A DNA stretch of 64,000 nucleotides, taken from Tethya wilhelma (lineage: Eukaryota > Porifera > Demospongiae > Tethyida > Tethyidae). The stretch covers positions 388,627 through 452,626 of the forward strand of contig CAXIPT010000009.1 in the NCBI GenBank assembly GCA_964030475.1. The letters are read 5' to 3'. Below, one piece after another: positions 33,554 to 44,415 of the stretch. A program made the translations under genes and the position numbers. How positions within the stretch are numbered: position 1 is the stretch's first letter; each line of letters opens with the position of its first letter. The notes under the pieces were generated by a model, which had not been told where the DNA came from, did not search any database, and saw only the letters and a program-made list of their open reading frames with translations.

Positions 33554-35520
33554 CTACTTCTTGGGGATAAAATGTGGTCCTTTGGATAAAGATTCATTAG
33601 CTCTAATACTTGAAATGTTTTTTCTCAAGATGTTTCCAATTATTCTCAATTCACTTGGTGGCCTTCTGATGAAACTACTTGAGCTGCTACTAGACTTTGT
33701 AGCCACATCCTTACAAACAGTCAACTCATCTTGGCAACCTACAGCTGAATAATAATTATTATAATTACGAATGAAACTCAATATAACTCACAAATCAACT
33801 TGCTAAATACCTCCAATTTTACTTGTATCACTCATCTCCCTCAGTAGACAAAGTTCTGCTTTGTTTGGCTCAACTGGTTTCTGTAAAAGTTATAATAATA
33901 TCACTACTGCCATAAGATATCTCAATCGTGTCTTAATAATGTCTCGATAGCTTGTTTGAATTATGCATGAATTTAGTCTTACCTAGTTGTCTTACGGTTG
34001 AATGAATTATGCTGAAACATGTCTTACATTGGTTGAATAATGCAGAAAATGTTCTTAATATTAAGATACTTTTGTGATACAATAGTCTTATTAAGGTCTA
34101 ACTTAAGTATTAAAATGTTACCACATGCACATGCACAGGGTATAATTTTGCTCTTATAATCAACAAAATTTTATTGTTATAAATCACTTCAAAAATCAAA
34201 CATTTAACATAAGTTGGGGTATTATAAATTTAAAATCAAATCAGAGAGACCCATCATAATAAATACAGGTGACAGCATACATAAATGATTAAGTGATAAC
34301 ATAGATTGAGTATACCTGTTGATGAAAGTCTGAGTCAAATGTTACTAGCTATGCATATACGTGTTCATTTGCCATGGTAAAGTCTCATGACAGAGCTCTT
34401 GACTCTTGTTCCGCGACGCACCTTTCTGGCAATGCTGGAGGTCTTCCAGAGAAACTCATGCATGCCTTGCTGAAATTAAATTAAATAAGTTTTGATACTA
34501 ATAACAAAAATAATGTGTAAGCATAATATTCTTACATCAAATTCTTTGAATGTGCCTCTCCCTTCAACCTGCCTGTATAGGTGCAAATTGGAAGTGCATT
34601 TTGGAAGGTTTTTCTTGAGTTTCACTTGTGAGAACATGTCTATCCAAAGAAAACAATATTCAAATATCATAATCAAGATAACGTTCATTAATTTTTATAT
34701 GTTTACCATCTGTGCACTTCACAAAGCTTCCAGTAGCTACTTGGACATAATCTTTCAATAATTATAATGACTGTGTCCCTGATATGTGTGCATGTACACA
34801 ATGCAAAATAAACACTGTTCAAGGATAAATACACACAAAACATACCCTTGAACAAGGTTAACTGGTCGACTGTGTTCACCCTATAATGAAGCAGTCACAT
34901 CAGACATTTTCAGGTATTCCAAAGACTCAAAATCATTTGTGAAACTCACTTATTTATCACATAACTTTGTTGCGACAAATTTTTGGGGTTGAGGAGACGA
35001 TGGTTCTTCAGCAGGGACAACTCTCGATCTTCCTTGGTGATCTTCTTCGTGAAAACTGCTTTCCCTTTCTTCTTGGAGGCTTTTGGAGATGAGGGTGGGA
35101 GATTGCAGATTTGGATGCTTGTATCAAGTATTTTCACTCTGACTCAAACAGTTTGTATTCCACAAGATGATAGTATTGGTAAAGAAGTGTCATAAAATGT
35201 ATACGAAACATACGCACTTTCAAATCCTTGAGGGTATATATACATTCTCCGTTTACACTGAACACATATACGCTTGAACTCGTCAGGTATACTTCAATCA
35301 ACATTTCATACTGTGAAACGAACTTTAAGGCCTGGAAGGATATAACATTATTTTCAAAAAATCATTCCACATAATACACTTGGTGATATTCCTCCCCCCC
35401 CCCCCCTCCCACACACACACACACAACAAAAAACAAGTTACTACTTTGAAGAGCTTACCCAGAGCAGTAGCAGCAGCATGCAGTCCTTGGTAAATATAAA
35501 AGTACGACCTAAAAACCAAA
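33554..35520 (-). CDS. Unrecognised multi-exon protein
   Basis: Exons on the minus strand that join in frame: about 35511-35459, 35333-35217, about 35141-34950, 34880-34846, 34751-34707, 34639-34536, 34469-34422, 33880-33811 and 33744-33554 (stop at 33556-33554). The order reads FIFTKDCMLLLLLW, then a beta-rich piece (LIEVYLTSSSVYVFSVNGE), a basic linker (SPKASKKKGKAVFTKKITKE), LLKNHRLLNPKNLSQQSYVI, DYVQVATGSFVKCTDDMFSQ, HEFLWKTSSIARK and a Ser-rich basic end (SSSSSSSFIRRPPSE). If the donor at 34421 is not used, the reading continues to an alternative stop near 34370 (VKSSVMRLYHGK). I do not recognise the family. The VFSVNGECIYTL repeat-like piece could be a propeller blade. The 5' end is not found, and the first junctions are approximate. 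Confidence 0.5.
35395..35426. repeat. Poly-C followed by (AC)n
   Basis: A run of 12 C with one T, then CCC and (AC)8, lies in an intron of the unrecognised gene on the minus strand. Confidence 0.8.
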
Positions 35521-35558
35521 TAAGTCAACAATCAGGTGACAAGTTAAACACATAATTA

Positions 35559-35761
35559 TACCATATAGCGGGAAATTTTCGTGGGGGAAAATTTTTGCGA
35601 ATTTCGCGGTTTGTCAGCTTTCCGCAAAATTTCCCCCACGAAATTTGCAAGGTACAAGGTTGTCACGTAATGTTGAGACGCAATCCACGAAAATTTTCCT
35701 CGCGAATTTCTATTCAAGACGAAAACGCAAAAATTTTCCTCCACTAAAAATTCCCGCTAGC
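35559..35761. mobile_element. MITE of the TACCGTATAGC family
   Basis: TACCATATAGCGGGAAATTT at the left mirrors AAAAATTCCCGCTAG at the right, with extensive internal inverted AAATTTTCGTGGGGG and TTCGCGGTTTGTCAGC segments. It is closely related to the element at 11811-12005: both contain ATTACGTGAC/GTCACGTAAT and TTGAGACGCAAT-like cores. Confidence 0.8.
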
Positions 35762-38360
35762 TTAGTCTTCGATATACACTGATGTTCTCTCTGGTAATTG
35801 TTACTGTGGAGTACCTACCTTAAGTTCAAGAACGCATACTTAAGGAACTGAGATTCTACACATACATATATTGCTGAAGCTCAGAACAAAAGCACACATA
35901 CACAACAAGGCTCACCTAAGTTAGCTATAAAATAACTTCATGGACCTATATATCCACATCAGCAAGTTTCTGGCAACTATAAATGTTAAAATCCACATAT
36001 AAAACGTACATTCAAGAATGTATCACTATAGTCTGACATGCTAGACCCCATTCCTAGCTAAAGGTTGTAGTATGGCAGTTTCATGTAGCCAGACCCTTTG
36101 CCTGTGCTTATCATATTCAATGATAGTACTTGGTCTGACACCACTTGCACACTTACTTTTTACTGTATAGCAGTCCCTTCTTCAAAAGTAAAGGAGTCTT
36201 GTTGAATGAGAAAGAGCATCATAGCACAGTGTATTGACACTAAAAGTAGAACAACTTGTTGGTACATGTAGGTTTTCTACCATGCAGAGTTTCAGGCGTA
36301 GAAGCCTCCTATTAATGACATACAGACAATTTATCAACCAGCATATCATACAAAGTTTATTGTACCTTATATTAGTAGCTCCATGTGCTTTGATACAAAG
36401 TACCTTCTAGCCAGCACTGCTGACTTGGCTGTGTTTTTCGCGCAATTTCAAACTCCAGAAGTCCTTAGTAAGCTTGATTTTTTTGTTAGAACCAAGTTCA
36501 GCTCTCTCTTTAACATAAATGATCCAGGTGGACCCGGTTTTGTGGCAACTAGGCTCTCCATAGAGATCTGTAAATTATCATGACTATCTCTCCTACTTTT
36601 CAAATTCATGTAGTCACATGACTGTCACATGAATCTGAATGGAATCTGAATTTCAGAAGTTTCAAATTTCAGATTAAGACATGTTTGAGATTGCACAAAA
36701 ATCTGAATGATGTTTGAGACAAAGTTAAGGTGGGAGGTACGGATGAAACGGGAGGGGGTCTTTTCTTGAGACGAATAGGAAGGTCTTGGATGTGAGAATC
36801 TCTGTCTGTCGTGTCAGACCCTGTAGACCTTTCTAGCAGGAGCTATTCACTTTCGCGATCCTTCCCGGGAAATCGAAAAGCATCACGTGACAGCAGTCGT
36901 CGCAGCTATGAGGTCGTCAGATTTAGATGTCAATATTGTAATTTGAATGATGTAATGCCATCCAACAGGCCGTCGTGCGCGCGCCCTTTCTGCACTTCAC
37001 TGTGCACGTGTTGCTTGTGACGCATTTTGAGATCAGTAACTAAACACGTGCCACCGTCCAAAAACAATGATGTAATAACCCGCGCCGAGATCTAGGGGAC
37101 CGCGCCCACTAGATGTAAGTGCACGTGCAGACTAAGTACGTCATCATCAATTTCCCGGATCCGGATCGCGGATCCAATCTTAGCAAGATCAAGACGAACT
37201 AAGCACGTGCGCGCATTGTTTGAAATCTGCCAATTCAGCAAAATCTAAACTGGGCAATACAAGACAGAGCGACCTTCAAATTAGGGGTCTTTCTCGAGCT
37301 CTCTAGGGCATTTGAAGTTGAGGAAAGCTTGAGGGAACAGTGTTTACAAGAGTGAGTTTAGTGCTTGAGTTGAAATCACGAGATTCTATGTAAATTTTAT
37401 CTTGCATGCTATAGCGCTACATAATTTGAATCGAACTACTTGGCCTTTCTATATATATAATTGGCCTACCAAAATCAATTTTGTACACTGATTAGATCTT
37501 ACTACTAAGCAAGGTAATAAAATAAAAACAAAAACAGAGTGACAGCATGTTCTTTTACTTTCAAACTTAGCTTACAAGACTAAGAAAGTGGTGCACGTTG
37601 ATGTGTGCCATACCTTGTCTCCTTCGCCAAAGGGAGCCAGTCTGTATTATTTGTTTCTTGTTTCCATAGTCTGGTAACAACTTAGCCTCGTACCCAGGCC
37701 CCTGGCTACGAGGCTAGTAACAACTGCAATATGCGTGGGTGTCAAGTACCTGACGTTATCCAGTTGGTCATGAATCTGGTTAACCCTCGGGTCATTGTAG
37801 TCTTTTTTTTGTGTGTGTATGTGTGTGTGTTCACTCTTATAGTCTGAAGAGCAGCAAGTCTAAGCTGAAAATTATGGGCATTAGCATAAAGTACTAGTGT
37901 TTTTCTAACTGTTTTGTGTGAAAGAAGCAAAAAGCGTGTAGTTTTTCTGAGCTATGCCAGGATTTTCAGTTCAAGCGATCGCTCGAGTGGCCATTTTGGA
38001 TACATGGCCCCACCCACTATACGTATAGCGATTATCGACTAGAACAGCACTGAAAGACTTAGATAGCGATACTGGTTCTAGTCACATCGATGGAACAGAG
38101 TATCCTTATTAGTCCAAGTGCTTGTGTTTTTTTGCAAACTTAGAAGTAAGATATAGATTGTTCTAGTTTTCTTGTGCTTTTTGCAAACTCAGATCGTGCG
38201 GGCTGCCTTAGCTAAGTAGCCACGCCCATGCAACCGTACAGTCGACTACATGCATACCTGGATATACTGTAGTATTATACACCTAGCTAGTAGTGAGTCA
38301 ATGTAATCGTACATGTATGTATGCCTTGTTTTGTCCGATGCATACTTGGACCAAAAACAG

Positions 38361-38468
38361 GGTATAACTTATACACGATAATGTTTGTGCACTCCCATTT
38401 ATTCTGCTTCCATCGGTATAACTTATACACGATAATGTTTGTGCACTCCCATTTATTCTGCTTCCATC
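38361..38468. repeat. 54-bp perfect tandem duplication
   Basis: The unit beginning GGTATAACTTATACACGATA and ending TTCTGCTTCCATC occurs twice head to tail at 38361-38414 and 38415-38468 with no difference. Each unit starts with a small GTATAACTTATAC palindrome. There is no gene here. Confidence 0.9.
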
Positions 38469-39278
38469 TTTCTGCAGGAAAAAGTGCTATTGGGCCCAAG
38501 AAATAGGTGAAAGTGGCTTCCCGCCAACACCATGTCAGTGCTACCCTTCCAATCTTCCAATTCCTACATTTGCCTCCAAGGACATCGTTGTCAGGTAGAC
38601 TGTGTGACTGGTGTAAGCAATTTACTGGTAGATTGCTCAATTGAGATCAGAGCCTCTTTCTCCTTTAAGAAGGGATGGGCCCCCAATGCACTTTACATGG
38701 TGTGCTTTATTTAGAATTTTGTTTATTTTACTGCTTTGGCAGTGGATTATGTGGTTGAAATTTGAACCTATAGAATAATAAACTATGGTATTGATCATGG
38801 CGTTTACGACATGAGGATCCATATGCGTGGGATTAAAAGTGAAATAATTACTTTTTTCTGCACTTCCCATTTTACACTTTAGAAATTTTACTACTTATCA
38901 TTTGAATAGTGCATACAATACCAGTCGTATGTATATTTGATTACATTTGTGCAGGTAAATGTATCGAGTGAATTCAGGAGTTTGGCTTAATAATGCAACT
39001 TTTACCATGTTCATCACTTCAAGGTAGTCTACAGTGAGTTTGCAGTGTATTGTAGATGTGTGAGGTTGTATTTCAGGGTTTCCTTTAGGGGGTGGTGGGG
39101 GTGGGCATTTGCCTCAATCAGTATCAATTTTTAGCTGTACTGTAGCCATCTTGTGTATATAGCATCCTACTCCAGCTCACGTAAAAGAGTGATACACATT
39201 GATGTGTGCTACACACATAATGCTCGATTGGTTTTTGCTTTCTGAATCCTTCAAGATTGCAATTCCTCTTGTACTGTT

Positions 39279-39314
<36 letters not shown>

Positions 39315-39929
39315 GAGCTTTGCTGCTAGTTGTGCGTCCTAGTTGAGTGCACTAAGGCTTATGCCTCGTAGGTGTTTTCATTACTCCTGTTCTAGGGCTT
39401 AGTTAGTGTAATGATATTTGCTTTGTCTGGCCTGTAATCCTGGATGGGTTGGATGGATGGATTGGGGCAAAACTATGCACACTTTATTCATGGTTTTGAA
39501 ACCCACAAGTATTTCTAAGCAATAATCTCTATATAAAAGGGCAGTTCTAACTCCCAGAGCAGAGAGGCAACTGAAAATAGTTGATAGTACACATTTTTTG
39601 GAAGCCACTTACTTGGCTGCAATGAAAAGGCACCAAAGTACTTAACCCTTGGTGTCCTAAACTATGTATTACATTGTTAAATGTTTCAATCTAGCTAGCT
39701 CCCAGTACCTAAACACTGGGTCCAGCAGAGCACACTGCAATGATATGGTTACAGAGTACCAGTACTGAGAAAAGAGTCGGTCTATCACCAATCATTGTTA
39801 AAAACTTGCTTATAACATGCCAAAACAGAATGATTAAGATTAGAATAGTGTTATTCTTTGTTAAATTTAGTCAGCTGACCCTTAGCTCCTTCGGCATGCT
39901 CTTTCAAGTGGAAACTACTGTAATTCTAA

Positions 39930-40145
39930 ATAGCACACGCTAACCAAAACAGGTGTGCCTAGCAGATCTCTGAAACTACAGGTTTTTGCTGAATACTACT
40001 GCAATTTTTATTTTACCTTGGTGTGCCGCATTTGAAGACTGGAGCTGTTGTTTTTAAGATATAGTTGGAACAAACACACAGACTGACAGACACACAAAAT
40101 GACTAAGTACTGTAACTCTTGGTATGCATGCTGGTGCCAAGAGTT
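39930..40145 (-). mobile_element. Dispersed repeat ending in a hairpin, copy 2
   Basis: It contains CTTGGTGTGCCGCATTTGAAG, a GACTGACAGACACACA stretch and, at the right end, TAACTCTTGG ... CCAAGAGTTAATT. This is the same order as at 11240-11525, with substitutions that keep the terminal hairpin paired. Confidence 0.65.
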
Positions 40146-40409
40146 AATTGTACACACAAAGAGAACATGTTTGCTAAAACAGCATCCTGCCGGTGTGTTT
40201 TGATTTGTAGGTCCTTCCACCTCAATCAGTTTGGTTGCAGTGTAACCTTCCGCACCCTTACTGTACATGATGATGTGGTCTCTGCCTTTGGACACTGATA
40301 CTTGAAGTGGTGTAGTGCTCTGTTGTAGTACTTACAGTATAGCTTTTTTGCTGTGGAATCCTCTCGTCATCCACATATATGTGTACCTAGAGTATTCTTC
40401 TTTTTTCCT

Positions 40410-40442
<33 letters not shown>

Positions 40443-40443
<1 letters not shown>

Positions 40444-40567
40444 CAGTCATCGTAAAGTGTCTCACAGAGAGGGTCTTCCACTCGTCAGTATGTCCTGGTC
40501 ATCAAGTGAAGACAATGGCCCCACCCCTCCGAAGCCTTCTCTCAGATTAAAAACACAACACCAACAA
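40443..40567 (+). CDS. Orphan internal exon, Ser/Pro-rich
   Basis: An (AC)n-AG acceptor at 40442 and a GTAAGA donor at 40568 bound 125 bp with one open frame (phase 2 in, phase 0 out). It encodes SHRKVSHREGLPLVSMSWSS, then SEDNGPTPPKPSLRLKTQHQQ without its last residues counted further. An ATG at 40490 could make it a first exon. No neighbouring exon is found within several kb, so the gene is either dispersed over long introns or decayed. No domain is recognised. Confidence 0.3.
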
Positions 40568-40855
40568 GTAAGATATTGTTTTGGGTTTGAAATTTTCCCC
40601 TTTGCTATGTAATAAATTGCAGCTAAGACTCATGTCACATGACTCTAGGTGGTACAGTGAGTGTACAGTGAGTTTGCAGAGTATTGTAGATGTGCGATGT
40701 AGGGTTTCAGGGTTTCTTTTAGGGGGTGGTGGGGGTGGACATTTGCCTCGATCAGTATCTGTACTGTAGCCATCTTGTATAGCATCCTACCAAACTCTAG
40801 CCCACATAAGAATGTGATCCACATTGATGTATGCTACACGCATAGTATTGATTGG

Positions 40856-41560
40856 TTACGGTAGTTGTTTTGTGTGTGTGTGTCTGTCTGTTACTAGATT
40901 ATCTAAAGAATGCCATTCTTTAGATAATCTATGGAAGGTTCTTACGCTCATAAGTCGAGATTATCTAAAAATTTGTTGTGTAGAATCTTGCAAAACGCTG
41001 TAGTTTCTGAGATCTGAGCATTTTGTGGTTCTCTGAGCGTTTTTAGCATCTTAGCCTCAAGACCACACCCATCACATGGAGAGTGCGTTATTTAGAAATA
41101 CAGCTAGTAAAGCTTGTAGTGCTAGTGCGGTGTGCATGTGCTAGTTGCTGATATATGTGCTTGGACAGGTAAAAAATAAGCTGATTTAGTGAGATATCAA
41201 TTTGGTTGTGTGTTGTTTTGTCCCTCAGCATTTCTGGTTTAGCCATGCCCGTGTATTCAGTTTTGACTAGTATCATTAGTCTGATCCGTCATCACAGTTT
41301 TCCCATTCACTGACTGAATTTTCTGAATAACTTTGCTGGCCAAAGCTCAGAGCCACTTTATAAATTGTACATGTATGATGGAACTTTAGATGGATTAGGT
41401 GGCTGGCCAGCACTCGGACTTGTATCTGCATTGATGGTTGCTTAGCCTCAGTACTGCCAGATCCGTGACTGTGACATGCGTTTGCATTTTGATTTAATGC
41501 GCTGAAGTTTATGCACCTTTGGTGCTTTCATTCCTCTTGTACTGTTAACCTATGTGTGTT
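40856..41560 (+). mobile_element. Dispersed repeat (TTTTGTGTG ... TTATGCACCTTTGGTGC family)
   Basis: It begins with GGTAGTTGTTTTGTGTGTG, contains a hairpin with 17-bp arms (AGATTATCTAAAGAATG and complement, 40911-40945) and ends with GTTTATGCACCTTTGGTGC. The same order is seen at 3648-4640 and 49882 onward. Confidence 0.6.
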
Positions 41561-41643
41561 TAATTAATTCCTTCTAGTCAGCATGTGCACATGCAGAGGT
41601 ACAGTATACAGTTGTTGCTAACCAGAAGGTATTGAAATAAAAG

Positions 41644-41814
41644 TACCGTAGATGGGGAATTTTTACCGCTATAAATTTTCGCTTGTTTAATTTTCGCCAC
41701 TTCGACCGATCCGGTAAAGATCACCATACGTTTTAAATTTTCGGGCGTTTAATTTTTTCCACTCGTGCACGTGACGAAAAATTTATAACGGCGAAAATTT
41801 CCCGATTTTACGGT
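41644..41814. mobile_element. MITE, TACCGTA...TACGGTA ends
   Basis: TACCGTAGATGGGGAATTTT at the left mirrors AAATTTCCCGATTTTACGGTA at the right in most positions, over 171 bp. The inside holds inverted TTAATTTTCGCC motifs. It is a divergent member of the TACCGTATAGC group. Confidence 0.7.
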
Positions 41815-43384
41815 ATGCATTTGTTTTGTGGAGATACCAAAGTGTATTTAGATGACTCATGTGCAATATTTAGAAACTAGCTTTGGTATTTGCTTAATAC
41901 TATTTTCCAGGACCTTTCCCCCCTATATTTCAGTGATAAACCTGATACACCTTTGTATGCTGTGCTACCTTAAACTGCCTTGTATTACTTCTCTGCCATT
42001 GTGAAGCGGTTGTTTACCACCTATTCTCATGTTTTGCTATGTATTCATCAGAGGTTAGAGCGTGTGACTAAGCCTAGATTTCTAATTATGGCTATACTCT
42101 GTCTGAGCTGAGTTGCCCAACCGGATGAACGTCCACGTGTTGAATTACAAGAATGCGTAGAGCGATAAACAAAGTGCACGTTAGCTCTACGGATGCTCTA
42201 CGTAAATGTCACATGATTCAAAGGCGAGAGCTAGCGTTAATTAGAAAGAACGCTAAACGGCTCGCATTGCTTTGTATGGCGAGTTTTGTTTCTCCAAGTT
42301 CCCAGAAGAGCAGCAAAGTGCTTTTTGTATATTTTATTCGGGTTGGAGAGCTGAGCAGATTCGTCCAAGTCCTGTCCAATTTGCATTTTCTGTTCGTGAG
42401 TTATTCGCGCAAAAGTGAGTGCCAACTCAGCTCAGACAGTGTATAGGTCTGCTGGATTGAATCATCCGTTGCATGTATAATAGTCAGCATGTGCACATGC
42501 AGAGGTATACAGAGGTATATATATGTGACCTTCTCTGAGGAAACCAAGCATAATGTGCTACGTAGTAATTTGAGTACTAAGCAATTTTAGTAGGTCTGGT
42601 CAAATACACAATTTTTGCATGGCAGTCTATACAGATAGAATAATGATTTAGCTACACAAATATATAATTTCTAGCTTCTAAAACGCTTTAGTTACCAAGT
42701 TATGGCTCCAAGAAGCTACCCGTGTCAGAGCGCTTAGCGTCCATTACACGGAACTGTTGTCAAGGCTTGTGGTGAATAATTTAGTCAAGCTGTTCTTCAA
42801 AACGAGCGCTCTCTTTCTTGCTCTAACTATCTCTTTATCCTTTGTTTGGCTCCTTGACTGTCTTCTCTAAGCTTTGTAAATGAACGCTAGCGCTCGAGCG
42901 CTGAATTATTCATAGCCGTTTCCGGAAGTATACGGTACTACGTAGTTCATTCCATAGTTACGTGTAAAATTGCAATCTCTGCAATGTTTAGTATGGGCGC
43001 TCTGCGCTCATATCTCTGCAACTACAAGCGCTAGGGAGCTCATATTTGCAGAATCAATAGTTCAAAGGTTATACTAGGTAATGGTCGCATAAAAAAGACA
43101 ATCAATTTTTACGCATTATGCTTGGTTTTCTCAGAGAGGGTCACATATATATATTATATTCAGGAATTTTTGCATGTAAAAATAAAGGCACCGATGCTGC
43201 ACGTGTGTCGTCACACTTACTAGATAGTCCAAATGTATACAGTGTATGTCTAAGTGTATCAATTAAGGCTCACTTATTTACCCTGTCCAAGATAACCCAC
43301 ATAACCTCTGTGGCAGTGCAAGTCGCAAACAGCTATGAGCAGTATGTTGTCAGCTGTTGTCAAATGGTTTTGAATATGGTGCCA

Positions 43385-43760
43385 CACTGTGTACCTGTGT
43401 CCGTGTCGGTCGACCCCTGTATAGGTTGCCAAGCACCATGCACCATGCACTATAAGCAGACTGTAGCACCAAGCAGCATCATGCTGTGAGCATCACTGAT
43501 CATCAACACAAGCTCTAGATAATGTACACTTGATTAGTAGGCATGTCCTTTAAGCTAAAACTCAGAAGCAAAAACTTATCAACCACCACAATTTGGACAA
43601 TGCACGATATATCGTATACCGCTTAATTTTCGAGGCACTTTAACTATTGGGGTTTTCCCCAGTTCAGAGGTTTTCCGTGAAAGTTATTCAACAAAACCTA
43701 ATTGTGTACGTTCACTTCTGGTTCCAAGCATGAGAAATGTGAAACTTATTCCAACCAAAA
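43385..43760. repeat. Dispersed repeat, matched by 59085-59420
   Basis: The run GTTGCCAAGCACCATGCACC, GCATCACTGAT, CTCTAGATAATG, CTTGATTAGTAGG, ACCGCTTA-TTTTCGAGGCACT and GGTTCCAAGCA occurs in the same order and strand at 59085-59420. The two copies differ by substitutions and small indels. There is no coding capacity. Confidence 0.75.
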
Positions 43761-44415
43761 TCTGTAATAGTGCTATTGGCCAAAATTTAGTAACCTCTAA
43801 AATTAAGTAGTATAGGTTAATATTTTTACGTGCAAGACCATTCAGGCAGTTGTGAACATCAATTCGTCTCTAGAGGTGACTTAAATTTTGTTTTTCAGGT
43901 GCCATGAATAACCCGCCTTCCCTGCCCAGGCTGTAGTGAGCTCTCCCTGGTGGTTCAACCTTGATTATCAACTGTTTTTATGTTTACCTTTTTTACCATT
44001 TTGTCTCTAGAGGTGTCTTAAATTTTGTCTTTGCATGTGCCGAGAAAAACACTGGCCCTGGGTGCACAGACAGATCAGCAAAATTCCCTGTAATGTTTAA
44101 GTATGGGCATCGCAAAGTTTGTTTGTGAAAATCAAATTGCGGAATGTGCGAGGAGAGACATGTGTTGAACTTAAAACTCTGTGAAATTTCCCTGCTACTA
44201 TTCTATTTATCATCAATATACACACCAGGTATAGGTGTAAGAAAAAGAGAAAGAAAAACTACATTAACAAACTAGCAAACCACCAATAGGATATACAATA
44301 ATTGAGTATAGTATTCAATGGATGTAGCCAATGAAATGAGTTACATTTGGGTAACATAGCAAATAACAAACTAAAAAAAAAAAAACTATTTATAAACAAC
44401 CAGCATATATATACA

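Larger units (their letters stand above)
35762..40442. other. Gene-poor stretch with simple and dispersed repeats
   Basis: No gene is supported here. It contains a CCTCGTACCCAGGC/GGCTACGAGGC fold-back (37684-37714), a 54-bp tandem duplication (38361-38468), a piece of the AGGAATGGGCAGTG family (38850-38895), a (GT)n tract (39284-39312), the dispersed GACA/CAAGGGTT-type repeat (39930-40145) and an (AC)n tract (40410-40441). 36800-37250 is relatively rich in CpG, with several CACGTG/CACGTGC motifs, and could be a promoter without an identified gene. Confidence 0.5.

Noticed and set aside
42153..42446. 97-codon plus-strand frame starting MRRAINKVH
   Set aside because: No recognisable domain and no flanking exons; it lies among repeats.
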